From Paenibacillus mangrovi (GTDB lineage Bacteria; Bacillota; Bacilli; Paenibacillales; Paenibacillaceae), in the NCBI RefSeq assembly GCF_022898935.1, contig NZ_JALIRP010000002.1:434001-498000 (forward strand): DNA of 64,000 bases, in the 5' to 3' direction. A program made the translations under genes and the position numbers. Under the pieces are notes generated by a model that was not told where the DNA came from, did not search any database, and was given only the letters and a program-made list of their open reading frames with translations. Below, in pieces: positions 35,494-44,436 of this stretch. How positions within the stretch are numbered: the stretch's first letter is position 1; each line of letters opens with the position of its first letter.

Positions 35494-37812
35494 TCACCCC
35501 TCCATCGAAGAATAGTTATATATTGTACGGGCGCTCTTACGATACTCGTTCGGTGTTGTGCCCTCTAGCTTCTTAAACATTCGAATAAATGCATTCGCAT
35601 TATTGAACCCGACGAGCCTACCGATATCAGTCGCTGTGTGATCGGTGTTCATGAGAAGCTCCTTAGCCTTTTCAATACGCATACGATTGATATAATCGGT
35701 AAACGTGACGCCCTGATGTTTCTTGAAATATTGCGATACATAATTCGTATTCATATGAAAATGCTCCGATATCGACGTTAAATTCACTTCAGCCAAATGG
35801 GTGGATATGTAATCCAGCATGCCTGTAATTGCCTGCGACGATTGCTGCTGGGAATGAACCTGAGCGATTACATTTTCGAATACAGTGCGGCAGGCCGCTT
35901 CAATTCTGCTTGGATGATGCAGCGAATTGACATACGCGATCATTTCGCTAGCGGGCATCCCGAATATTCCTTCTTCATCCATTCGACGGTTATAGACCGT
36001 TTCTACGGCGAAATAGAGCAGATCACTTACGAATTGCCGAAATACCGCAAATCGCATATGCTGGATTCGCGCTCCCTCAAACAGCTGATCCAACAGCTCA
36101 GACGCCCCTTCCACATGACCGTTCTCCAAATATTTTCGCGCCGTCTCCTTCATATCGGAGGAAAAGAAAACCCCAGTCCTGCCCGGAGCACAGGTAGTTG
36201 CGTTAAAAATCATTCCGCACTCTCCTACACTGCGCAGATCAAGAATTTCAGTCGCTTCCTTGTAAGCCCTTTGAGTATACTCCAGCTGATTGAAGATCTT
36301 GCTAATGCCGACCGTAAGGCTAATCTCACCCACTAGATCCTCTTCATACCGGGATAAGAGCGGATGCAGCTCCTCCGTAACAAAGACCGTCACGCCTACA
36401 TCATCTTGCTCTTGAAGAAACAACACCATCTCATTGCTGTTTATATCTAACAAAGGCTTGTGAAGCGAAATTAAAGTCTGGTGTAACTCAGCGGCTTGCT
36501 GGTGATGATCTCTCAAGAAATCAAACCTTACGACAGCCAGCGCAAGGCTGCCCCCGCCGCGAAAAAAATCATATTTCTCCGACAACCGTTCAATGTCTTC
36601 CTTATTCAGCTGCTGGTTAAGTGCACGATACAAAAATATTTGAATCAGCGACGGCATCGTCTCCTGTTGATATTGATGCCATGTCGTGATGCTCTCTTTG
36701 ATATAATCGTACTCGGATTTGCCGCTCTCGAATGGCGCTTTGGCCAAGCGTTTAACGACATGAACCATTTCGGCAAGCGGCGAATAAATGCCGCGAGAGA
36801 AAACAACGGACACAGCTGTCCCGATCAGCATGAACAAAGCAATGACACCGATGGTCATATACAGGAACTTATAGACCGGAGCAGTCAACGCCTTCTCAGG
36901 TGTCACGACGAGGAAACCGAGATTGTCCCATGAAGAAGGATGAAATGATAATATGTTATTGTCCCCGTGGATCAACATTTCCGATTCTGACGTACCGCTG
37001 CTTGGATTGATTTGAAGCGCGCCGATGTCGAACGTATCGCCTAGCTTGTCCCGGTCGGTTGAACTGATAATGCGATTGTGGAGCGTATCAATCAGATAGA
37101 TGTCGCCTTTTTTCGTGATGTTCATATTGTTGATCATTTGATAGATCTTCTGTTCGTCAATGTTAACCACCATAAAGCTGCTGGAGCCGATCACGCTCTC
37201 TATGTTCAGGACGAGCGGGATGATCGTCTTGTATTTCTTCTCGCCTGCAGCACCGCTCTGTCTATACACATCGGTCGCCGGTAGGATGGATGATACGATG
37301 CCGCTCTTGAACTGCTGATCCCAGAAAGTCAACGGATAATCCCTAAAATGGTAGTTCCTTTCTAGATAGAACACTGGATCGTATGAACCAGAGCCTGCCA
37401 GGATCGTGTTCAGCTTGGAGAAATATATAAAGGAATCATCCACAGCACTATCGCTAACAAACAGGTCATACAGCTTGCTGCTTAGCAAATACGCTGTTGA
37501 AGCATAATGGGTTTGCGATTTATCCGTGAACGAGAGTAAATTCAAATAGCTTGTATCAGACGCGATGCTGTAACCCTGATCCTTTATCTTGTCCAATAAG
37601 CCGTCAAGGGAAGAGGACGCAGCCCGCAAATAGTTACGGTTCGCTTCACGTGCGTCATCGATCATCCGGTAATTCGAATAGACGGCGATGGTTGAGGTGG
37701 AAATAAGGAGCAGCACAATGAGCACGAAGAAACGCAAAAATATAGCAACCAGCGTTTTTTTCTTCATTTGGGCTGTCGCCTTGCGGGGAAACGATGTGAC
37801 CAAATGCTTCAT
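35494..37812 (-). CDS. Membrane-bound AraC-family regulator with extracytoplasmic sensor domain
   Basis: About 772 residues: a membrane helix near the N-terminus (FLRFFVLIVLLLISTSTIAVY), an outside Cache-like sensory region (about 50-310), a second helix (YMTIGVIALFMLIGTAVSVVF), a cytoplasmic linker, and a C-terminal AraC double helix-turn-helix (INRMRIEKAKELLMNTDHTATDIG and FNNANAFIRMFKKLEGTTPNEYRK). Such proteins in paenibacilli control neighbouring sugar operons. The ATG at 37812 lies 6 nt after AGGAGG. It sits inside the sugar operon, after GH95 and a hairpin. Confidence 0.9.
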   Translation of the reverse strand: MKHLVTSFPRKATAQMKKKTLVAIFLRFFVLIVLLLISTSTIAVYSNYRMIDDAREANRNYLRAASSSLDGLLDKIKDQGYSIASDTSYLNLLSFTDKSQTHYASTAYLLSSKLYDLFVSDSAVDDSFIYFSKLNTILAGSGSYDPVFYLERNYHFRDYPLTFWDQQFKSGIVSSILPATDVYRQSGAAGEKKYKTIIPLVLNIESVIGSSSFMVVNIDEQKIYQMINNMNITKKGDIYLIDTLHNRIISSTDRDKLGDTFDIGALQINPSSGTSESEMLIHGDNNILSFHPSSWDNLGFLVVTPEKALTAPVYKFLYMTIGVIALFMLIGTAVSVVFSRGIYSPLAEMVHVVKRLAKAPFESGKSEYDYIKESITTWHQYQQETMPSLIQIFLYRALNQQLNKEDIERLSEKYDFFRGGGSLALAVVRFDFLRDHHQQAAELHQTLISLHKPLLDINSNEMVLFLQEQDDVGVTVFVTEELHPLLSRYEEDLVGEISLTVGISKIFNQLEYTQRAYKEATEILDLRSVGECGMIFNATTCAPGRTGVFFSSDMKETARKYLENGHVEGASELLDQLFEGARIQHMRFAVFRQFVSDLLYFAVETVYNRRMDEEGIFGMPASEMIAYVNSLHHPSRIEAACRTVFENVIAQVHSQQQSSQAITGMLDYISTHLAEVNLTSISEHFHMNTNYVSQYFKKHQGVTFTDYINRMRIEKAKELLMNTDHTATDIGRLVGFNNANAFIRMFKKLEGTTPNEYRKSARTIYNYSSMEG

Positions 37813-37926
37813 ATGCAGCCTCCTATTCAGAAATGTATGCGCATACATCTAGTTGTATAAATATATCATAAATGTGGAAAAAAGTACTATTTCAATCATG
37901 TTCCCATTCAAAATGCTAGATATACA

Positions 37927-37969
37927 AATAAGGCAGCAAAGTATTCGCACGAAGCTTTGCTGCCTTATT
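37927..37969 (-). terminator. Intercistronic hairpin between GH95 and AraC genes
   Basis: AATAAGGCAGCAAAG pairs perfectly with CTTTGCTGCCTTATT across 13 nt. On the minus strand only TTATTTG follows, so it may act as partial terminator or mRNA stabiliser that lowers regulator expression relative to the enzyme and transporter. Confidence 0.65.
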
Positions 37970-37978
37970 CGTTACTTG

Positions 37979-40234
37979 TCATGCATGAATTGAAATACTG
38001 CATACATCTCCTGCTTGAAGATCCACGCTAAATCTTTCGCTTACTGGGCAGGCGATTTCATATGTTCGTTCTCCGATGATGATTAACAGTCTTTCACAGC
38101 CAAAGTCGTTTTGGACTCGGAATGAACCTTCTCTTTCAGTCCGCAGTTGAATGTATTCTAGCTTATTTGCACGGATCCTAGCCGATACGAGTACACCCAT
38201 CTCGCCTCTGAAATCGCGGAACTCAGCTGCATTATCAGACCATGCCGCCGGTATCGCTGGGAATACGCATATCGTACCGTCATCCACCTGAAGCAGCATA
38301 TCTTGCAGTGCACATATAGCTGCGAAATTTCCTTCTAACGTAAATGGACGGTAATGAAACATACATACGCCTACTTGCTTGTAATCGCCGTTTAGGTGAA
38401 ACCCGTTCGGTGAGCATGTATACCGCCACATTTGCTGCAAATGGTAGAGTGCAGCTTCCCCATTGCCTTGCCATGCGTACATCGTTGCCGCCCAGGCAAA
38501 AGAATAACCAACCCATTGGCCTTTGCCGAGCACTTCCAAATTGAAGATCGTCTTATCGGCAATCTCGCGATCCCGCTTCGACCCTTTCCGATCGAGCAGC
38601 TTGAGCGGATATATCGACATCATATGTGAAAAATGGCGATGGCTTGCGGTAAGTGTTTCTTTGGGGTTAATCATCAGTACACCGTCATTGGATACAGCGA
38701 GATCTGGCAGATTCTCCATCACATTCGCCCATTGCTCTGCTTCAGCTAAGTATCCAAGATGTTCAGCCATATCATGCAGACGTCGGAACAGGTATATCAA
38801 CAGAGACAAATCATAATTACTGATCTGATCGAGCCAGGCTTCCAGGCTGTTATCATGGAACTCCGGCGAGCTTGATACCGGCATCTTAAACTTGCCGTCC
38901 TCCCCTGGCATGAGCCATCGCTGAACGCATTCCGCCGTTTCCCTAAAGTAGATATAAGCTTTATCGCGTAGAAATTCAGGATCACCCGTGCTGAGCCAGT
39001 AATGATCGAATGCCTGACATAACCAGATCTGATTTGTTATGCTCAAGCTGTACATCGGCCAACCACCCATTGCTCCACCAGCAAGAGTCATAACCGATGG
39101 GAGATTCATGCCTGGCGCATCATAGAAGCGTTCCGCGAAACGTTTGGCTTCTGGACGTAAATTCCAGAGGAAATCGATGAAACTCTCCCCTTCTTCAAGA
39201 TGGTTCGCCTTTAAGTAATGCCAGTAACTGAGCTGGGTATTTAAGTCGTGATGGTAATCACCCTTCCAAGGAGGAAGCTTCCCTTCATCGGCGGTCCATA
39301 CTCCTTGCAGCGGCATCGGCGGAGCGCCTTTTCGTGAACAAGAACCGAACAAATAATTGTTCAGTACCCACATCTTCTCCGCTTTCGCATCCGGAAGTGT
39401 GATCGAACTCTGACCCCAATAACGGGTCCACCATGTAACATGATCGTCGAACGCGGCATCATAACCGGCCATCAACGCGGATGCAGTCTTCCTCTTCGCC
39501 TTTTCAAGCCAATCGTCCCCATCGTGATTCGCAGCAATGGTATACACGATCACGCGTTCTCCCGTAGCTCCCTCGCCTTCTGCTATGACAATGGCATATT
39601 CGAGATCATGAACCGTTCGCTGATGGAACCAACGTATATGACCTTCCGAATGCATCCCAGCGGCTGGATAACCAAGCCGAGTGAGACTCGTATGAAATAC
39701 GGGATTAGCGTTGTTATCCTGCTGTTCTCCAGCATAATCCGGTGGTATAAGATCGAGACTTCCAGCTGCATTTGAATCACCAACAATCCGAATATAGCCA
39801 AGACCGTTCACGGCATGCAAATAGCTGGATACTTTAATGCTGCGATCCCAGAAGGTCATCTCGATGTGCGCACATGCTTCCCACAGGGAAAGACGGCTTA
39901 CCAGCCGATCAACGGATTGGCTAAAGCTTAGCTCTAACCGTCCAGCCGGAAGCTTTGTCGGATATGGATATTTTTCATACATGTTATCAAATCGCTTCAA
40001 AAGCCCCTCTTGATCACCACGCTTCACGCAATCGATCATTTCTGCGTAGGTAAAACCTTCATCCAGCACCTCCGGGGCCAACCGGAGATCCCATAGGTCG
40101 CCGCGATCCAGACTAAATCGCAATGGAGCGCCGTTTCCCCATAACAGACATCCAGTTAATCCGTTGCCAAGTGGAAGCGCCTCATCCCACCTCTTAATCG
40201 GTTCGTCGAACTGAAGATCATATTTGTTGTCCAT
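37979..40234 (-). CDS. GH95-type glycoside hydrolase (alpha-L-fucosidase-like)
   Basis: 751-residue intracellular enzyme (no signal peptide). The N-terminal beta domain starts RWDEALPLGNGLTGCLLWGNG, a GH95 hallmark. The alpha/alpha barrel holds HHDLNTQLSYWHYL (water-activating region) and PVSSSPEF (candidate acid Glu), with GHxxxFxL-like ASHRHFSHMMSIYPL further on. GH95 enzymes release L-fucose or L-galactose from alpha linkages. Where characterised members carry two Asn residues (NxN), this one reads DLN, so the activity may be shifted. The ATG at 40234 lies 8 nt after GAGGAGGG. It forms part of the sugar operon. Confidence 0.8.
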   Translation of the reverse strand: MDNKYDLQFDEPIKRWDEALPLGNGLTGCLLWGNGAPLRFSLDRGDLWDLRLAPEVLDEGFTYAEMIDCVKRGDQEGLLKRFDNMYEKYPYPTKLPAGRLELSFSQSVDRLVSRLSLWEACAHIEMTFWDRSIKVSSYLHAVNGLGYIRIVGDSNAAGSLDLIPPDYAGEQQDNNANPVFHTSLTRLGYPAAGMHSEGHIRWFHQRTVHDLEYAIVIAEGEGATGERVIVYTIAANHDGDDWLEKAKRKTASALMAGYDAAFDDHVTWWTRYWGQSSITLPDAKAEKMWVLNNYLFGSCSRKGAPPMPLQGVWTADEGKLPPWKGDYHHDLNTQLSYWHYLKANHLEEGESFIDFLWNLRPEAKRFAERFYDAPGMNLPSVMTLAGGAMGGWPMYSLSITNQIWLCQAFDHYWLSTGDPEFLRDKAYIYFRETAECVQRWLMPGEDGKFKMPVSSSPEFHDNSLEAWLDQISNYDLSLLIYLFRRLHDMAEHLGYLAEAEQWANVMENLPDLAVSNDGVLMINPKETLTASHRHFSHMMSIYPLKLLDRKGSKRDREIADKTIFNLEVLGKGQWVGYSFAWAATMYAWQGNGEAALYHLQQMWRYTCSPNGFHLNGDYKQVGVCMFHYRPFTLEGNFAAICALQDMLLQVDDGTICVFPAIPAAWSDNAAEFRDFRGEMGVLVSARIRANKLEYIQLRTEREGSFRVQNDFGCERLLIIIGERTYEIACPVSERFSVDLQAGDVCSISIHA

Positions 40235-40339
40235 GTGATGTACCCTCCTCATCCGTCTTGAAAGCAGAAAAGGGCAAACCATCCGTAAAATATCAGGAGG
40301 CGCCCGTTCTGCTATGGCCTTGCGTTCTATCCAGATTCT

Positions 40340-41962
40340 TTATTGTTTTACTTTATCGTTATACATTTTTAATACCGACTCATAATCGCCCATTTTTCTG
40401 ATCGTCTCCTGGAACTTATCCCAGTCGGAGAAGCTCATCTCGCCCTTAATGAATTTCACGGCGCTTTCCTTCACATACGTATCGATCGGCGTCATCGTAT
40501 TGGCTCTAAGATCTCTTTCATCCTTCGTGAACATAATTTTCGGCGCACGATCCATCGGCGCGATCGATTCCTTGCCGCCGTATTTATCAGAAGCGAACCA
40601 ATAGTTCTCAAGCTGCGCCTTTCCATCATGATAGAACATGACATCCGGAATGGAAGTATATTTCGCAATCGCCTCCTGCGGCGTAAACACGATCCCTGGT
40701 CTCGTACGCATCGACACAGAAACGCCTAATTTAGCAAGCTCGCCGACGAAATCGTCTGAATTTTTCAATGCTGGTAGAAACTCTTTCTTTCCGTCTGTCA
40801 CTTCATAAGACTTGCCTTCAATCCCCCACATCAGCAAATCGACCATCTTGTCGCTGTACTGATAATCAAGCAGCTTCACAATCTGCTCCACATTCTCGGA
40901 TTTCGCTGAAATGACGAGACCTGATCCGTTGCCTACGCCTTTGCCTTTCTGCTCGCTGCCACTTTTCCAGGCTTTACCGTATTTCGGGTTGTCTGCGCCC
41001 ATCGCAAGCGCCCAAGTCACGCCGGCTTGCTTGTTGGCATTAAAATCAGCCACATAGCCGGACCACAGCAGCGGGTAAATGAATGTTTTGCCCGAGGTTG
41101 CTTTACTCTTGGCTTCATCCATATTGTCAGACCAGAATGCTGGATCGAGCAGCTTCTCTGTATACAGCTTGTTCAAGAACATAAGCGCTTCCTTGTAAGC
41201 CTCTTCTGTTGGGCCGTATACATATTTCTCCCCGTTCCAATAAATTCCTCCCGCGGTATGATTTGCGTTCAGAATCCCTTCATACTCAATATACTGCTCG
41301 CTCTGACCAACCGGATAAGAGTCCGGATACAGCGTTTTCAATTGTTTGGCTGCATCATACATCTCATCGAGCGTCGTCGGCACCTTGATATTATGCTTCT
41401 GGAAGACATCAAGACGGTAGGCCGCGGCATATTGGCTTGGTGTAATGTCTGTCGGATTCGTAGAGCCGTCATAGAAGGCGAACAGCTGCTTCTTCTCGTT
41501 CATTAAATACTGCTCATTGTTAGCTGTCGCATCAATATACGTCTTGTAATTCGGCATCTTGTCCATATACTGGGACAGGTCTACGAACAACCCTTGCTCA
41601 CCGAATTTAATAATATTATCCTGACCGCGTACCAGCATCACGTCCGGAATATCGCCGCTTGTCAGCATAACCTTTGTTTTCTCTGAATACTCCCCCCATG
41701 GGATACGCGTCCATTCAATCTTAACTTCCGTTCCCAAATAATTCTGGATCTCCTTCTCATATTCCTGCTGCACAATCGTCCCTGTTGGATCGCCCCCAAA
41801 GTGAGGGATCACGACCTTCAAATTTAATGCTTTCGCATGATCAGTACCATTCTCACCTGTTTTCGATTCACTGGTGTCCGAGCCGCTGCCGCTGCCGCAG
41901 CCGCTAAGCATTGTTGAAATAAGTAACAGAGTCATCAACATTCCCAATAACGTTTTTTTCAT
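40340..41962 (-). CDS. Sugar ABC transporter substrate-binding lipoprotein (LipO type)
   Basis: 540 residues with a type II signal peptide (MKKTLLGMLMTLLLISTMLSGC, lipobox LSGC, so Cys22 is acylated) followed by a Gly/Ser-rich tether. The binding fold carries GDIPDVMLVRGQDNIIKFG and LLMWGIEGKSYEVTDGKKE. It is the extracellular capture subunit for the two permeases encoded immediately upstream; no ATPase gene is in the operon, so a shared MsmX-type ATPase is expected (inference). The ligand is probably a fucosylated or related oligosaccharide, given the GH95 neighbour. Confidence 0.92.
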   Translation of the reverse strand: MKKTLLGMLMTLLLISTMLSGCGSGSGSDTSESKTGENGTDHAKALNLKVVIPHFGGDPTGTIVQQEYEKEIQNYLGTEVKIEWTRIPWGEYSEKTKVMLTSGDIPDVMLVRGQDNIIKFGEQGLFVDLSQYMDKMPNYKTYIDATANNEQYLMNEKKQLFAFYDGSTNPTDITPSQYAAAYRLDVFQKHNIKVPTTLDEMYDAAKQLKTLYPDSYPVGQSEQYIEYEGILNANHTAGGIYWNGEKYVYGPTEEAYKEALMFLNKLYTEKLLDPAFWSDNMDEAKSKATSGKTFIYPLLWSGYVADFNANKQAGVTWALAMGADNPKYGKAWKSGSEQKGKGVGNGSGLVISAKSENVEQIVKLLDYQYSDKMVDLLMWGIEGKSYEVTDGKKEFLPALKNSDDFVGELAKLGVSVSMRTRPGIVFTPQEAIAKYTSIPDVMFYHDGKAQLENYWFASDKYGGKESIAPMDRAPKIMFTKDERDLRANTMTPIDTYVKESAVKFIKGEMSFSDWDKFQETIRKMGDYESVLKMYNDKVKQ

Positions 41963-41974
41963 GCCAGCTCTCCT

Positions 41975-42859
41975 CTAACCTTTTATTGATCCCACCATAA
42001 CGCCTTTCACGAAATGCTTCTGAACGAACGGATAAATACATAAAATGGGTGCCATCGTGATGACAATTGCCGCCATTTGTATGTTCTTCGGATTGATTTG
42101 CCGGTTCTGAATCAACTCTGTCGCCTTTTCGCTGCTGCCATATCCTTGTTGTGTAAAAATAATACTACGTAAGAACATTTGAAGCGGATAACGTTTCTCG
42201 TCCTGCAAATAAATGAGTGCGCTGAACCATTCATTCCAATGCCCTACAATCGTGAACAAAGCGAAGGTAGCAAGCAATGCCTTTGAAAGCGGCAAATAAA
42301 TTCGGAACAGAACAGTTAAGTCATTTGCGCCATCCATATATGCCGATTCCCGCAGTTCACTAGGGATATTCTGGAAGAACGTACGAAAGATAATGACATT
42401 ATAAGCGCTGATACAGCCGGGCAGCACCATCACCCAAAATGTATTGAGCAGATGTAGCTCTTTCATCAGCAAATACGTCGGAATCATACCGCCGCTGAAA
42501 AACATCGTCACAGCAAGGAAAATCGTGATCGGCTTCTTGATTCGAAACTTCGATACCGTCAGGGGATATGCCATTAACGAAGTCAGCAGCAGTGTCAGCA
42601 GCGTACCAACGGTGGCATACATGATCGTATTGGTGTAGCTCGTGTACAGTAGTGGCTTCTCAAAAATGATCTGGTATCCCTTCATATTGAAGCCTTTTGG
42701 AAAAAAGCTCACCTCTCCCAGCGCGATAAAATCGGCATGGCTTAACGAAATCGATATGACATGCAGCAGCGGGTATACCGTGATGACGATCAGTAGCAGC
42801 ATCAGCCCGTAATTGAATACGTCGAACAAGCGCGAACCAAGGCTATGTTTATACCTCAT
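41975..42859 (-). CDS. Carbohydrate ABC permease, LplC type
   Basis: 294 residues, six membrane helices of the binding-protein-dependent permease family. The EAA loop reads ELRESAYMDGANDLTVLFRIYLPLSKALL, which contacts the ATPase. The gene is 12 bp after its partner permease and 12 bp before the binding protein. Confidence 0.93.
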   Translation of the reverse strand: MRYKHSLGSRLFDVFNYGLMLLLIVITVYPLLHVISISLSHADFIALGEVSFFPKGFNMKGYQIIFEKPLLYTSYTNTIMYATVGTLLTLLLTSLMAYPLTVSKFRIKKPITIFLAVTMFFSGGMIPTYLLMKELHLLNTFWVMVLPGCISAYNVIIFRTFFQNIPSELRESAYMDGANDLTVLFRIYLPLSKALLATFALFTIVGHWNEWFSALIYLQDEKRYPLQMFLRSIIFTQQGYGSSEKATELIQNRQINPKNIQMAAIVITMAPILCIYPFVQKHFVKGVMVGSIKG

Positions 42860-42870
42860 TTAAATTTCAC

Positions 42871-43836
42871 CTACCATAAGCTTGTTTCGGAAAATTTGCG
42901 AGACAACCGGTTCGTTGCCAGAACGAACAGAAAAGAGACCACGGACAACATCAAGCCAACGGCGGCGCTGTATTCGAATCGTCCACCTTCCAAACCGATC
43001 CTATACACGTATGTACCAATCACATCGGCTGTCTCATAGGTTCCCGGGTTGTACATCAGCATGACCTTCATGAAGTCGGTACCCAGAATGCCGCCAACGG
43101 ACAAGATAAACAAAATAATCGTTGTTGGCATGATAGCAGGTAGTGAAATATGCTTCATTTTCTGCCAACGGTTCGCACCGTCGATTGAAGCCACATCGTA
43201 GAGTGTTGGATCCGCATTGCTGAGCGCGGCTAGATACAAAATAGTACCCCAGCCGATCCCTTGCCAAATTCCTGAACCTACGAACAAAGTACGGAAATAT
43301 TGCGGTTCCGTAATAAAGTTGACAGGCTCCTTCCCGAACCAACCGGCGATGGTATTGAACATACCGTCTAATGAAGTGAATTCCTTGAGCATTCCCACGA
43401 TGATAACGGTCGAAATGAAATGTGGAAAGTACGATACCGTTTGTACGAATTTCTTAAATGCCAGCACCCGAATTTCATTAAGAAGCAGGGCTAGCACGAT
43501 GGGTGCGGGAAAACCGAACACTAGGCTGTATATGCCAAGAATTAACGTATTTTTGACGGTTCGCATCGCCATGGGATTGTTGATAAATTCATGGAAATAC
43601 TTGAAGCCCACCCACTCACTTCCCCAGATCCCTTTGGCTACATTGTAGTCTTTAAAGGCTATCAGCACTCCGTACATCGGGAAATAGGCAAAAACAAGAA
43701 CAATCAGGAACCCGGGCAGCACCATGAGATATAGAAACTTTTGACTCCAAAATGATTGGATGAACTTGTTGTGCCGCTGCGATCCGGGTTGTTTTACTTG
43801 AAGTTTACCTGTGGCAGCAGCCGTCTGGTTCCTCAC
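42871..43836 (-). CDS. Sugar ABC permease, LplB type
   Basis: About 321 residues with six helices. The EAA loop is in DVASIDGANRWQKMKHISLPAIMPT. The N-terminal extension before the first helix (KFLYLMVLPGFLIVLVFAYFPMYG) is typical of LplB/YtcP-linked permeases. The start is GTG at 43836, 8 nt after AAGGAGG; the GTG at 43845 overlaps that box. It is the first gene of the sugar operon, about 60 bp downstream of a cre site. Confidence 0.93.
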   Translation of the reverse strand: MRNQTAAATGKLQVKQPGSQRHNKFIQSFWSQKFLYLMVLPGFLIVLVFAYFPMYGVLIAFKDYNVAKGIWGSEWVGFKYFHEFINNPMAMRTVKNTLILGIYSLVFGFPAPIVLALLLNEIRVLAFKKFVQTVSYFPHFISTVIIVGMLKEFTSLDGMFNTIAGWFGKEPVNFITEPQYFRTLFVGSGIWQGIGWGTILYLAALSNADPTLYDVASIDGANRWQKMKHISLPAIMPTTIILFILSVGGILGTDFMKVMLMYNPGTYETADVIGTYVYRIGLEGGRFEYSAAVGLMLSVVSFLFVLATNRLSRKFSETSLW

Positions 43837-43891
43837 GAAATTCACCTCCTTTTGTGTTGTTTTATTGCGTTAGAACCATTCACAACATATA

Positions 43892-43905
43892 TGATAACGC
43901 TTCCA
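43892..43905. promoter_or_regulatory. cre site upstream of the sugar operon
   Basis: On the minus strand TGGAAGCGTTATCA fits the looser cre consensus TGNAANCGNWNNCA fully and the stricter one with one mismatch. It lies about 60 bp before the first permease gene, a usual place for CcpA repression. Confidence 0.6.
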
Positions 43906-43990
43906 ATGCACAATAGATAAAAGATTAGATGATATCGAATTTGTTAGATTCGGGCATATACAATATATTAGTTGGATTAGGATGAGGGAT

Positions 43991-44027
43991 AAGAAAGAAA
44001 GCAGCCAAATAATCGGCTGCTTTCTTT
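43991..44027. terminator. Bidirectional terminator beside the sugar operon
   Basis: AAGAAAGAAAGCAGCC pairs with GGCTGCTTTCTTT across 8 nt. It would end transcription from the alcohol-dehydrogenase remnant and insulate the sugar-operon promoter. Confidence 0.75.
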
Positions 44028-44043
44028 CATTATTGGTGAGTGT

Positions 44044-44244
44044 TCACCAAGCTTTCGATCGCTGATTGGGGAGACCGTACTGTGAAAGCGTAGCCGGCAG
44101 AGCTACCGCAGCGATCAATTCATGAAGTTTCCCTACAAATTTCAGGGAAGCTTCTTCCGCATTCATGCCGTTACATCACCACCCAGGGCTGCGAATAAAT
44201 CCCGTAGTGGCCGTAATGCGTGGCGGCACCGTTAATGTCAGCTC
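44044..44244 (-). pseudogene. Remnant of an iron-containing alcohol dehydrogenase gene
   Basis: Two pieces survive in order on the minus strand. At 44200-44244 the translation ELTLTVPPRITATTG matches the family's PPRLTAATG motif. At 44044-44172 NGMNAEEASLKFVGKLHELI and then AVALPATLSQYGLPNQ, ending in a TGA, match the C-terminal region. The central part, with the metal-binding His residues, is deleted and the frame is broken. Lactaldehyde reductase (FucO) belongs to this family, which would suit a fucose locus, but the remnant is too short to decide. Confidence 0.65.
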
Positions 44245-44354
44245 ACCCCTTTTAAGATACATATATTTAAATCAGATCAGACTTTTGCACCAATCGCTGA
44301 ATGACTGCCTAAACTACATTTTGGCTCTTAATCGGCTCCTATAGGGACGAGAGT

Positions 44355-44420
44355 AAACATGCCACAAAAGTTTTAATTCCTGAAGCACCTCTTCATACGT
44401 TCCGCGATCGCTCCAAGCTG
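44355..44420. repeat. 66-bp direct repeat, copy B (fragment of DUF3626 gene)
   Basis: 65 of 66 bases match 32806-32871. The similarity stops sharply at both ends. It lies 16 bp beyond the SDR stop codon in an intergenic stretch that otherwise (44245-44354) shows no gene. Confidence 0.95.
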
Positions 44421-44436
44421 CGAATGTCGCTCGTAA

